A stretch of 8,550 bases of DNA from Microsyncoccus archaeolyticus (GTDB lineage: Bacteria; Patescibacteriota; Minisyncoccia; Minisyncoccales; Minisyncoccaceae): assembly GCA_036987155.1 (NCBI GenBank), contig BTXY01000007.1:1-8550 (forward strand), written 5' to 3'. Position 1 is the stretch's first letter. Every line of letters begins with the position of its first letter. The notes under the pieces are model-generated. The model was given only the letters and a program-made list of their open reading frames with translations, ran no database searches and was not told where the DNA came from. The translations under genes were made by a program, and so were the position numbers. Of this stretch, positions 1 to 6,686 are shown in pieces.

Positions 1-79
1 TAAACGAGGAAAGGACTCCAACTACAATAATCACAACTAAGATTTCAATTAAAGTAAAGGATTGTTTTAGTTTTGACAT
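1..79 (-). CDS. Type IV prepilin-like protein, N-terminal fragment (runs off window start)
   Basis: The minus strand from the ATG at 79-77 reads as 26 codons without a stop to the window edge. It begins with a short basic leader, MSKLKQS, followed by FTLIEILVVIIVVGVLSS. This is the class III signal peptide of bacterial type IV pilins and pseudopilins: a short charged leader, a prepilin peptidase site after residue 7 (Ser instead of the more usual Gly at -1), Phe at +1, Glu at +5 and then a hydrophobic helix. The mature protein would be processed by a PilD-type peptidase and assembled into a pilus or pseudopilus at the membrane. Family members can be major pilins, minor pilins or secretion pseudopilins, and the missing C-terminus prevents a choice. 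A strong promoter lies just upstream, separating it from the EndoQ operon. No convincing Shine-Dalgarno sequence is visible in the roughly 20-base leader. Confidence 0.82.
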   Translation of the reverse strand, partial: MSKLKQSFTLIEILVVIIVVGVLSSF

Positions 80-106
80 TAGCTTCTAACTTACTTTTAA
101 TAATTA

Positions 107-135
107 ATTATACCCCCCCCGATATTTGTTGTCAA
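107..135 (-). promoter_or_regulatory. Consensus sigma70-type promoter of the prepilin gene
   Basis: On the minus strand, TTGACA (135-130) and TATAAT (112-107) are both perfect matches to the -35 and -10 consensus and are separated by exactly 17 bases (129-113). The expected transcription start is near position 100, about 20 bases upstream of the prepilin ATG. The promoter begins 10 bases past the EndoQ stop codon (146-148). A perfect 12/12 match with optimal spacing is unlikely by chance and argues for a bacterial rather than archaeal host. Confidence 0.85.
113..120 (-). repeat. G8 homopolymer inside the promoter spacer
   Basis: Eight consecutive C on the plus strand (G on the promoter strand) occupy almost half of the 17-bp spacer between the -35 and -10 boxes, directly next to the -10. 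A G8 run is very unusual in DNA this AT-rich. Slippage in such tracts changes spacer length and promoter strength in known phase-variable genes, for example Neisseria porA. That this tract is variable here is inference. Confidence 0.7.
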
Positions 136-145
136 TGGAAATTAT

Positions 146-1372
146 TTAAAATAGTATTTTTTGAGAGACTTTCTTTGGAGTTTCTCTTTTAGAAAAAATG
201 CTTACTTTTCCAAATTCTCCATCAAATCCAGGAGCTATATTAAGATCCCCTTCTCTTACTTTTTTAAGAGCTTCTCTAATAATTTTATCATCGACGCTTT
301 CTAAAGGAATATTTAATAATATATTAAATTCTGATTTAAATAAATCAATTAACTTATCGTATTCTTTTTTAACTGCTTTACTTGAAACGCCAACACCCAA
401 GCACTCGCTAATAACTTCTTTCAATGGAACTATTTTTTTAAAAGGAATTATTTTTTCTGGCAAATCACCATTACTTAAAACCTCAACCCTGTTTAGAACG
501 CCTATGGTTAAGGGCTTTCCACAAACAGGACAAAGTTCATTGTACTTTCTTGATTCTTCTGGAGATAGACTTACTCCACAATCTCTATGTCCATCGTAAT
601 GATATTTTCCTTCTTCTGGATAAAATTCTATTGTATAAAGAAACTTCGACGGGTCTTTTGATTTAATAGCATCAACAATTGAATAATAATTTATATCTGT
701 ATCAAAAACATTAGCTTCTCTTCCGATTTTCTCTCCACTATGAGCATCACTATTAGAAATAATAGATAGTCTTCTCCCATCAGGAATTTTCCAAATCATA
801 GAAGGATCAGCAGACAATCCGCTCTCTAAAGCATAAATATGCTTAGATTCTTCTTCAAAACATTCTTCAATAGAATCAAATCCTGATTTTGATCCAAAAA
901 CAGAAAACCAAGGGGTCAAACAATGGGCAGGAACAAAAAAACAATCAGGAGAAACGCTCATTATGATTTTCAATAATTCTTTTGCATCTATTCCTAGTAT
1001 GGGTCTACCGTCAGATCTAATATTTCCAATATTGCCAAGTTTAGAATTAATCTCTTCTACTACTTCGATGCTAGGAGCAAAAACAACAACATGTATTTTT
1101 CTTGTTTTTCCATTTTTAGTATAAATACAGCTTATTTCTGAAGTTAAAATAAATTTCAAGCTTGGGTCCCCTTTAATACAAAAAACTCCACTGCCACATG
1201 GTTCTAATTTTTCTTTTATTTCTTTAAGCCACAAATAATGAGTAAAATCTCCTGTGCCAATAACATCAACTCCTTTAATCTTTGCGTATTTAGCAATATT
1301 GTCTAAATCTGTATTTTTGCTTGTAGCCCTAGAATATTTAGAATGAATATGGAAATCAGCTATAAATTTCAT
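146..1372 (-). CDS. endoQ: Endonuclease Q (EndoQ) family, PHP-domain DNA repair nuclease
   Basis: This 408-aa protein has the organisation of EndoQ, which nicks DNA 5' of deaminated bases such as uracil and hypoxanthine. The N-terminal PHP metal-dependent domain begins DFHIHSKYSRATS (H8, H10). It continues with GTGDFTH (D42), SEI (E79), IHVVVFAP (H94), PAHCLTPW (H150) and SNSDAHS (D209, H211), which fit the PHP metal-ligand pattern. A zinc-binding insertion follows: KYHYDGHRDCGV (H258, H262, C265) and CPVCGKPLTIGV (C281, C284). Length is close to the roughly 420 aa of thermococcal EndoQ, so it appears complete. The ATG overlaps the stop of the upstream gene by four bases (ATGA), supporting the start and translational coupling. 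It is the last gene of the operon. EndoQ is best known from archaea but also occurs in some bacteria. Confidence 0.9.
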   Translation of the reverse strand: MKFIADFHIHSKYSRATSKNTDLDNIAKYAKIKGVDVIGTGDFTHYLWLKEIKEKLEPCGSGVFCIKGDPSLKFILTSEISCIYTKNGKTRKIHVVVFAPSIEVVEEINSKLGNIGNIRSDGRPILGIDAKELLKIIMSVSPDCFFVPAHCLTPWFSVFGSKSGFDSIEECFEEESKHIYALESGLSADPSMIWKIPDGRRLSIISNSDAHSGEKIGREANVFDTDINYYSIVDAIKSKDPSKFLYTIEFYPEEGKYHYDGHRDCGVSLSPEESRKYNELCPVCGKPLTIGVLNRVEVLSNGDLPEKIIPFKKIVPLKEVISECLGVGVSSKAVKKEYDKLIDLFKSEFNILLNIPLESVDDKIIREALKKVREGDLNIAPGFDGEFGKVSIFSKRETPKKVSQKILF

Positions 1373-1635
1373 GCTTTGAAAACAATATAATCTTCCCTTG
1401 CTTTGTCTTTTAATTTTAAACCAATAATTTGCCCCTTTTTAGCTTTTTTGACTTTTTTTCCATCAATTTCAATCGAAGCAACTTTTTGCTTAAATCTTTC
1501 TTCTGTTTTTGATTTTACAATAATATTATCTCCTACTGATAACGTATCACTTAATTTTATTACTCCTACTTTTATTTTTCCAAAATAATGTTTAATCTTG
1601 CCTATTCTTTTTTCTTTTTTAATTATTTTTTTCAT
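1369..1635 (-). CDS. Small EF-Tu domain 2-like beta-barrel protein
   Basis: This 88-aa protein has a lysine-rich N-terminus and then a single translation-factor beta-barrel domain. The recognisable pattern is IGKIKHYFGKIKVGVIKL (about 11-28), LSVGDNIIVK (about 32-41), a VASIEIDGKKVKKAKKGQ stretch and IGLKLKDKAREDYIVF at the C-terminus. This is the family usually annotated as translation elongation factor-like protein. It resembles domain 2 of EF-Tu/IF-2 without a GTPase domain, and in other bacteria it often lies near peptidase U32 genes. Its function is not established. It overlaps the upstream SLOG gene by four bases (ATGA) and the downstream EndoQ gene by four bases, so the three are probably translated as a coupled unit. 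No GTP-binding motif is present. Confidence 0.78.
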   Translation of the reverse strand: MKKIIKKEKRIGKIKHYFGKIKVGVIKLSDTLSVGDNIIVKSKTEERFKQKVASIEIDGKKVKKAKKGQIIGLKLKDKAREDYIVFKA

Positions 1636-2207
1636 TTTATTATGTGTGAATTATGTCTTTTGTTCTTATCAACTATTTTAATTAATTTATCAACTAAAAT
1701 ATCTGGATCACTTTCAAAAACAATTGTTTTTGAAACCCTACTATATACTCCAGCAATAAGCCCCCTTATTCTATCAGCAGTACCTCCTGTTCCTTCTAAT
1801 ACCCCTACTGGTTTTTTTGTTTCAATTGCTGTTGCAAACTCATGCAAGGTTCCTATTCTGCCACAAGCAATAATTACAGCATCAGCTGATTTGGTCATTA
1901 AAACATCTCTTCCAGTATAATCGCCTCCAGTATAAATCATGATATCGAAAACATCTATTGGAAGTTTATATGTTTTTAAATGTTCTCTTTCGCTAGAGGC
2001 TGGAGAAAAACCGATATTAAATCCTTTTGCTTGTTTGCATCCTAAAGCAGCATAATATGGAACCCCGCAAGTAGCCCCAGTAACCAAGGTATGTCCTTTT
2101 TTAGCCACTTCTTTTCCTAATTCTTTTGATATTTCTTTAATATTATCACAGCATGGCTTCAATACTGCTGCCCCAGAAACTACAATGTTGTATTTTTTGT
2201 TAATCAT
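1632..2207 (-). CDS. SLOG/LOG superfamily protein (Rossmann-like nucleotide-binding)
   Basis: This 191-aa protein has a Rossmann-like fold pattern of the SLOG superfamily, which includes LOG phosphoribohydrolases and proteins once called lysine decarboxylases. An N-terminal beta strand and glycine loop (NIVVSGAAV, 7-15) is followed by LVTGATCGVPYYAALG (41-56). The sequence GGDYTGRDVLMTKSADAVI leads into CGRIGTLHEFATAIE (115-129), the counterpart of the PGGxGTxxE motif with G119, T120 and E123. The first Pro-Gly of that motif is replaced by Cys-Gly-Arg, so activity as a cytokinin-type phosphoribohydrolase should not be assumed. The start codon overlaps the end of the Trm9-like gene by eight bases, and the stop overlaps the next gene by four. 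It may bind a nucleotide or nucleotide-derived ligand, but the substrate is unknown. Confidence 0.75.
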   Translation of the reverse strand: MINKKYNIVVSGAAVLKPCCDNIKEISKELGKEVAKKGHTLVTGATCGVPYYAALGCKQAKGFNIGFSPASSEREHLKTYKLPIDVFDIMIYTGGDYTGRDVLMTKSADAVIIACGRIGTLHEFATAIETKKPVGVLEGTGGTADRIRGLIAGVYSRVSKTIVFESDPDILVDKLIKIVDKNKRHNSHIIK

Positions 2208-2835
2208 TTTTTTGACAAATTATATAAAAATTATTATAAGGCCTTTGTCCTACTATTATCTCTCCTTTTTCAATAATTTTCAATCCTAATTCAATTATTA
2301 ATTCTTCTAGCTCTTCTAAAGTAAAAATGTGAAAATAACAATCTTTTGCTCCATACCAAGAAATAAAAACATCGTTTTCGTCATTCTTTTTCTTTTCTTT
2401 TAAATCCCAGACGGTTAAAATCAACAGTCCTTGTTTTTTTAAAACTCTTACTAATTCTTTCAAAAAATTTATTCTTAATTCTTTTGATGGCATGTGATGC
2501 AAAACTGCAATTGAATAAACTTTGTCAAAAAACTCATCTTCAAATTTTATATCAAAAGCATCTCCAACTGAAAAATTTCCTAAAGGATATTTTTCTTTGG
2601 CAAGTTCGATTAACTTAGAAGAAAAATCAATTCCATAATAATTAGCTTTTCTTTTTTCAAAAGCAGGGTAAAATCTTCCATTCCCGCAACCCAAATCAAG
2701 AACTCTTTCTTTTTCTAAAATCTTATCAAAAAGAAAATCCATTTCTTTCCATTCTTTTTCTCTAACTTGCGAATATTTCAAAGCAATGTTATTGTAATCT
2801 TCCTTTAATTTGTTTAATATAGATTTAGAATCCAT
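2200..2835 (-). CDS. Class I SAM-dependent methyltransferase, Trm9/ABH8-like
   Basis: This 211-aa Rossmann-fold methyltransferase has motif I VLDLGCGNGR (45-54), the acidic ribose-binding strand YYGIDFS (67-72), and motif IV-like VYSIAVLHHM (106-115). LVRVLKKQGLLILTVWD follows, then ISWYGAKDCYFHIFTLEEL (about 158-176). The combination YNNIALKYSQVREKEW near the N-terminus, HHM, TVWD, an ISW element and YFHIF resembles Trm9/ABH8 methyltransferases, which methyl-esterify 5-carboxymethyluridine at tRNA position 34. General class I methyltransferases share the Rossmann motifs, so the substrate is inferred. The inference gains weight from the head-to-head elp3 gene, whose product makes cm5U34. The ATG at 2835-2833 has no in-frame alternative before the conserved Tyr14. 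It is the first gene of the minus-strand operon. Confidence 0.8.
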   Translation of the reverse strand: MDSKSILNKLKEDYNNIALKYSQVREKEWKEMDFLFDKILEKERVLDLGCGNGRFYPAFEKRKANYYGIDFSSKLIELAKEKYPLGNFSVGDAFDIKFEDEFFDKVYSIAVLHHMPSKELRINFLKELVRVLKKQGLLILTVWDLKEKKKNDENDVFISWYGAKDCYFHIFTLEELEELIIELGLKIIEKGEIIVGQRPYNNFYIICQKND

Positions 2836-2879
2836 ATGGATAGAAAAGAATTAATAATTAAAAAACTGATAGAAATCAA
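2792..2879. promoter_or_regulatory. Zero-gap divergent start region with candidate interleaved promoters
   Basis: The ATG of the Trm9-like gene (2835-2833, minus) and of elp3 (2836-2838, plus) touch back to back inside CCATATGG. Any promoter for one gene must therefore lie inside the coding region of the other. For elp3 a weak candidate is TTGTAA (2792-2797), 17 bases, TAATAT (2815-2820). For the minus operon a weak candidate is TTGATT (2879-2874), 17 bases, TATTAA (2856-2851). Each box matches the consensus at four of six positions, which is common by chance in AT-rich DNA. Leaders would be about 10 bases, with no room for a good ribosome binding site. Confidence 0.35.
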
Positions 2880-4380
2880 AGCAAAAAACTCTGATGATTT
2901 AGCTTTGGCCAAAAGATTAATAGGAGGTTTTTATCCTACTAATATTGAGCTACTTGAAGCATATCATAAATTAGTTCACAAAAAAAGCATTAAAAAAAAC
3001 GATAAAATTGAAAAATTATTAAGAACAAGACCAGTAAGATCTTTATCGGGCGTAGTCAATGTTTCTGTTTTAACTAAACCATATGACTGCCCTGGAAAAT
3101 GTATTTTCTGTCCTAAAGAAGAAAATATCCCTAAAAGCTATCTATCAGGAGAACCAGCAGTAGAAAGAGCGAAAAGATTGAAATATGACCCATATATACA
3201 GGTTAAAAAAAGAATAGAAGTATTAGAAATGTCAGGTCACCCAACTCAAAAAATAGATCTAAGGGTAATTGGCGGAACCTGGTCATGTTATGATAAAAGA
3301 TATAAAAAATGGTTTGTTAAAAGATGTTTTGATGCTTGTAATTCAATAACAAGCAAAAACTTATTAATAGCTCAAAAAAGAAACGAAACTGCTAAGCACA
3401 GAATAGTTGGTATGTCTTTTGAGACAAGGCCTGATTTTATTAATGAAAAAGAAATTGAAGAAATGAGAGAATTAGGAGCAACAAAAATAGAACTAGGGAT
3501 ACAAACAATTTATAATGACATTCTTAAGTTAAACAAAAGAGGACACGACATAGAAACATCCATAAAAGCAACTAGATTATTAAAAAATGCAGGATTTAAA
3601 GTGGCTTATCAGATAATGCTTAACCTTCCTGGATCTAGTCCTAAAAAAGACATTCAAATGTTTAAAGAATTATTTAATAATGATAATTTTAAGCCAGACT
3701 ATATTAAAATATATCCTTGCGCTTTAGTTAAAGAAGCTCCTCTCTATAAACTTTATCTTAAAAATAGATACAAGCCTTACACAGAAAAAACATTAATTAA
3801 AACAATAAAAGAAATTAAAAAAAATGTTCCGAGGTATGTTAGAATTGAAAGAATTATAAGAGATATTCCTTCTCCGCTGATAGTAGAAGGTGGAGCAAAA
3901 ACATCTAATTTAAGGCAAATAATTGACAGAGAAATAAAAAATGAAAATTGGAAATGTGAATGTATTAGGTGTAGAGAAATAAAAGATTTAAACAAAAAAG
4001 AAAAAGTTTATCTTTTTAAAGATGAATATAATGCTTCTGAAGGAAAAGAATTCTTTCTTTCTTTTGAAGATAAACAAAGAAAAAATCTTTATTCTCTTTT
4101 AAGATTAAGAATAGAAAACAATAATGCCATCATTAGAGAACTTCATACATATGGTCAAGCATTGTCTATCAGTGAAAAATCTAATAAAACACAACACAAA
4201 GGATTGGGTAAAAAATTAATAGAAGAAGCAGAAAAAATAACAAAAAAGTATAATATTAAAAATATTTCTATTATTTCTGGTGTTGGAGTAAGAGGATATT
4301 ATAGAAAACTAGGCTATAAATTAAAAAATAATTATATGGTTAAAAACCTAACAACCACTTATAAACAGGCACAATCTTAA
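2836..4380 (+). CDS. elp3: Elp3, tRNA uridine-34 carboxymethylating radical SAM/acetyltransferase
   Basis: This 514-aa protein combines a radical SAM domain with a C-terminal GNAT domain, as in Elp3, which uses acetyl-CoA and a SAM-derived radical to form 5-carboxymethyluridine at the tRNA wobble position. The N-terminal tRNA-binding part precedes the iron-sulfur motif DCPGKCIFCPKE (C85, C89, C92; CxxxCxxC). The radical SAM barrel includes VIGGTWS (144-150), SFETRPDF (194-201), ELGIQT (219-224) and YQIMLNLPGSSP (258-269). A zinc site CECIRCRE (C374, C376, C379) joins it to the GNAT domain. That domain contains RELHTYGQAL (434-443), the acetyl-CoA loop QHKGLGKKLIEEAE (453-466) and SGVGVRGYYRKLGY (481-494). 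Length is slightly below typical Elp3 but nothing conserved is missing. It is a single-gene transcript, divergent from the Trm9-like gene and convergent with the ATPase gene. Confidence 0.95.
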   Translation: MDRKELIIKKLIEIKAKNSDDLALAKRLIGGFYPTNIELLEAYHKLVHKKSIKKNDKIEKLLRTRPVRSLSGVVNVSVLTKPYDCPGKCIFCPKEENIPKSYLSGEPAVERAKRLKYDPYIQVKKRIEVLEMSGHPTQKIDLRVIGGTWSCYDKRYKKWFVKRCFDACNSITSKNLLIAQKRNETAKHRIVGMSFETRPDFINEKEIEEMRELGATKIELGIQTIYNDILKLNKRGHDIETSIKATRLLKNAGFKVAYQIMLNLPGSSPKKDIQMFKELFNNDNFKPDYIKIYPCALVKEAPLYKLYLKNRYKPYTEKTLIKTIKEIKKNVPRYVRIERIIRDIPSPLIVEGGAKTSNLRQIIDREIKNENWKCECIRCREIKDLNKKEKVYLFKDEYNASEGKEFFLSFEDKQRKNLYSLLRLRIENNNAIIRELHTYGQALSISEKSNKTQHKGLGKKLIEEAEKITKKYNIKNISIISGVGVRGYYRKLGYKLKNNYMVKNLTTTYKQAQS

Positions 4381-5605
4381 TTTTTCTATCATCAAGCTTC
4401 AATTCTCCATCTTGATCATTGGTTAATATTATTAAGTTCTCTATTTTCTTTATTTCTTTTAATGCCTCTTTGAAGCCCTTTAGCTCTCTATTTTTATTAT
4501 CTTCACTTAAGTCCCAGACAACTTGAATTAAATCTATTGATCCATTATTTTTTTTAATAACAAAATCAACCTCGCCAACATTATTTTTAAAATAATAGAT
4601 ATCTCCTTCTTTCCTTTTTAATTCTAGAAATACACAATTCTCTAATGCCCTACCTTTATCTTCAGAAAATTTAAAAGCAACATTATTACTTAACCCAGTA
4701 TCTAAAGAATATATTTTCTTTTGTGATTTCTGTTGTTCTTTTAAAGAATATGAAAATTTCGGTACATCAAAAACAATAAAACTTTCTTTAAAATATTTAA
4801 GATAATTAATTGCTTTTTGATAAGAAATATCGTATGCTTTTTTAAGAGAAGCAATTGATATAATTTTTGCACTATTACTCAAAAGAAAAAACGCCATTTT
4901 CTCTAAAACCTCTCTGTCTTTTACATTGTGCCTAGCGATAATGTCTTTTTCTATAATATCATTAAAATACTGTTTTAATAATTCCTTATTTTCCGTTATC
5001 GCTATTTCTGGAAAACCTCCAATATTAAGATAATTGTTAAAAAGCATAATAATTTTTTCTTTATTAAGAACATTGTCTTTTTGCTTTTCGAATAGAACAT
5101 TTTTGAATGCTATATATTCTTTAAAAGAAAGAGGCAAAAGCTCGTAAGAGAAATGCCTGCCAGAAAGAAGAGTCGCCAACTCTCCGCTTAACATTTTAGA
5201 GGAAGAACCTGTAATAAATATTTTATAATCTGATCCATCTCTAAACTTTCTAATTGCTGATTCCCAGTTTTTAATGTTTTGTATTTCATCAAAAAATAAA
5301 TATTGCAAAGAAGAACTAAAATAATTTTTATATGTTTCTATTAATTCTTCTATTATTGATGGATTTCTATTTTTTATGAAAAATGGGTCTTCAAAGTTTA
5401 TATAAAGCCAATCATTATCTTTTAATTCTTTTATAATTAATTTTAGAACTGAAGATTTTCCAACTCTACGGGCTCCCAATATATCAACAACCTCCTTGTC
5501 TTTAAGGTTTATTCTTTCGACTAAATTCCTTTTGAAAAGATTATTCCTTAGAGCAGATTCCTGCCAAAAATTAATAACCTTAATTAATTGCTCGGTTTTA
5601 TTCAT
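4340..5605 (-). CDS. AAA ATPase with C-terminal DUF4143 domain
   Basis: This 421-aa protein has the AAA_14 plus DUF4143 architecture, common in archaea and CPR bacteria and of unknown role. The ATPase part carries Walker A GARRVGKSS (44-52), Walker B YLFFDEIQ (D106, E107), a sensor-like FITGSSS (130-136) and GRHF (149-152). The C-terminal part has a winged-helix-like stretch followed by a restriction-endonuclease-like core. Its remnants are RALENCVFLELKRK (E322), NVGEVDFVI (D357) and LIQVVWD (Q371). The lysine usual in PD-(D/E)xK enzymes is not obvious, so nuclease activity is uncertain. Its 3' end overlaps the convergent elp3 gene by 41 bases (4340-4380). These ATPases are patchily distributed and are often thought to spread horizontally. 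The upstream region carries a direct repeat over the putative promoter, suggesting regulated expression. Confidence 0.88.
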   Translation of the reverse strand: MNKTEQLIKVINFWQESALRNNLFKRNLVERINLKDKEVVDILGARRVGKSSVLKLIIKELKDNDWLYINFEDPFFIKNRNPSIIEELIETYKNYFSSSLQYLFFDEIQNIKNWESAIRKFRDGSDYKIFITGSSSKMLSGELATLLSGRHFSYELLPLSFKEYIAFKNVLFEKQKDNVLNKEKIIMLFNNYLNIGGFPEIAITENKELLKQYFNDIIEKDIIARHNVKDREVLEKMAFFLLSNSAKIISIASLKKAYDISYQKAINYLKYFKESFIVFDVPKFSYSLKEQQKSQKKIYSLDTGLSNNVAFKFSEDKGRALENCVFLELKRKEGDIYYFKNNVGEVDFVIKKNNGSIDLIQVVWDLSEDNKNRELKGFKEALKEIKKIENLIILTNDQDGELKLDDRKIKIVPVYKWLLGF

Positions 5606-5608
5606 ATA

Positions 5609-5664
5609 TTTTAGTTAACTACACTTTACTACTTTTATTATTTTTAGTCAAGTGCACATTACTA
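5609..5664 (-). promoter_or_regulatory. ATPase promoter region with 23-bp imperfect direct repeat (33-bp period)
   Basis: Two copies of a 23-base element lie at 5609-5631 and 5642-5664. They match at 19 of 23 positions and their starts are exactly 33 bases apart, about three helical turns. On the minus strand a candidate promoter is TTGACT (5651-5646), 17 bases, TAAAGT (5628-5623), so one repeat copy covers the -35 and the other the -10. The copies contain the short palindromes AGTTAACT (5613-5620) and GTGCAC (5652-5657). This arrangement fits a pair of operator sites for a regulator of the ATPase gene that starts at 5605. The role is inferred. Confidence 0.5.
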
Positions 5665-5673
5665 AAAATATAC

Positions 5674-6612
5674 TTACCTTTTAACCCTGGTAAGCCCACT
5701 AAAACTAACAATCTCTATTCCTTGTTTTTCTAGTTCATCTAAAAATAAATTCATACCAATTGAATCAGAAGAAATATGTCCAGCAATAACCACATTAATA
5801 TTAGCAGCCTCTGCTTCTTTCTTATGCTCTTCTGACATATGCATTCCAATAACAGTTCCTATTCCTGCTTGAGCCATTTTTTCATACAACTTAGAAGATC
5901 CTTCTGTCCCACCTGTTATTTCAGTTAATACAATTTTTCCACACCTGCTTTCAGGGCTTCCTGAAAAAATCTTAGGGCCAGCATTGATTTTGCACGCTTC
6001 TCTATACTCTGGAATCTTTTTTAGTAAGCTTATTAAATCTTCTACTCTTTCTGGATCTTCTTTTTCAATTAAATCTTTTAAATATTTTGCTACTAAGTTA
6101 TCGCATGGAGTATGAAGATTGATAAAATTAAGATGCAATAATTTAGCTGCATCAATTACTTTATTGTGATTAGAAGAATTAACTCCTCTAGCAACTTCGC
6201 TAATTCTTACAGACATTAATTTTTCAGCAATATTAATAGGAACTCCATAATAATTTAAAACATCGCTTTGCAAATCCATAACATCTGCCAAATTAGACAA
6301 AGCCCTGCCAACTGGATGATGACCTACTATTAAATCAACATTCATTTCTTTAGCTAGTAATAATTCTGATGTGTCAATATCAATTCCAGCAATAATTTTT
6401 TTAACTTCCTTGTCTTCAGAAATATTATGGATTCTTGAATCTAAAAAAGGATTGTCTAGTGCTTCGACATCAAAGTCTTTCTTCTTTTCTTCATTCAAAG
6501 AATCATAGTTTTTCTTTTTTCTTAAAAGCATTTTTTCAATTCCTTGTTTCCCCCTAAAGTCAGAGTCTATTCCCATCTTTATTCCTAAATTAAAAATTTC
6601 TTTTGTTTTCAT
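5674..6612 (-). CDS. NIF3/DUF34 family metal-binding protein (long form)
   Basis: This 312-aa protein resembles the long bacterial NIF3-like family often labelled NGG1p-interacting factor 3. NIF3/DUF34 proteins bind a dinuclear metal centre and have an unsettled biochemical role. Visible family features are the strand GIDIDTSELLLAKE (76-89), the metal motif DLIVGHHPVG (H98, H99), INLHTPCDN (H167, D171), a GGTEGSSKLYEKM loop (234-246) and the C-terminal IGMHMSEEHKKEAE and VVIAGHISSDSIGMN (H269, D273). The N-terminal extension of about 70 residues, with IKMGIDSDFRGKQGIEK, is characteristic of this subgroup and is predicted to be helical. The ATG at 6612-6610 is preceded by an untranslated leader of about 100 bases if the candidate promoter at 6718-6746 is used. 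It is a separate transcription unit or a distal gene downstream of the DGR reverse transcriptase. Confidence 0.85.
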   Translation of the reverse strand: MKTKEIFNLGIKMGIDSDFRGKQGIEKMLLRKKKNYDSLNEEKKKDFDVEALDNPFLDSRIHNISEDKEVKKIIAGIDIDTSELLLAKEMNVDLIVGHHPVGRALSNLADVMDLQSDVLNYYGVPINIAEKLMSVRISEVARGVNSSNHNKVIDAAKLLHLNFINLHTPCDNLVAKYLKDLIEKEDPERVEDLISLLKKIPEYREACKINAGPKIFSGSPESRCGKIVLTEITGGTEGSSKLYEKMAQAGIGTVIGMHMSEEHKKEAEAANINVVIAGHISSDSIGMNLFLDELEKQGIEIVSFSGLTRVKR

Positions 6613-6686
6613 GTTATAAAATAATAACTTTTCTCTTAAAAATCTTTTTTATTTTTTAAACTGTTCTTTTTATTAAATTATCCATA

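Noticed and set aside
198..599. 133-codon plus-strand open frame
   Set aside because: It lies wholly antisense to EndoQ, whose motifs are clear, and shows no family pattern of its own.
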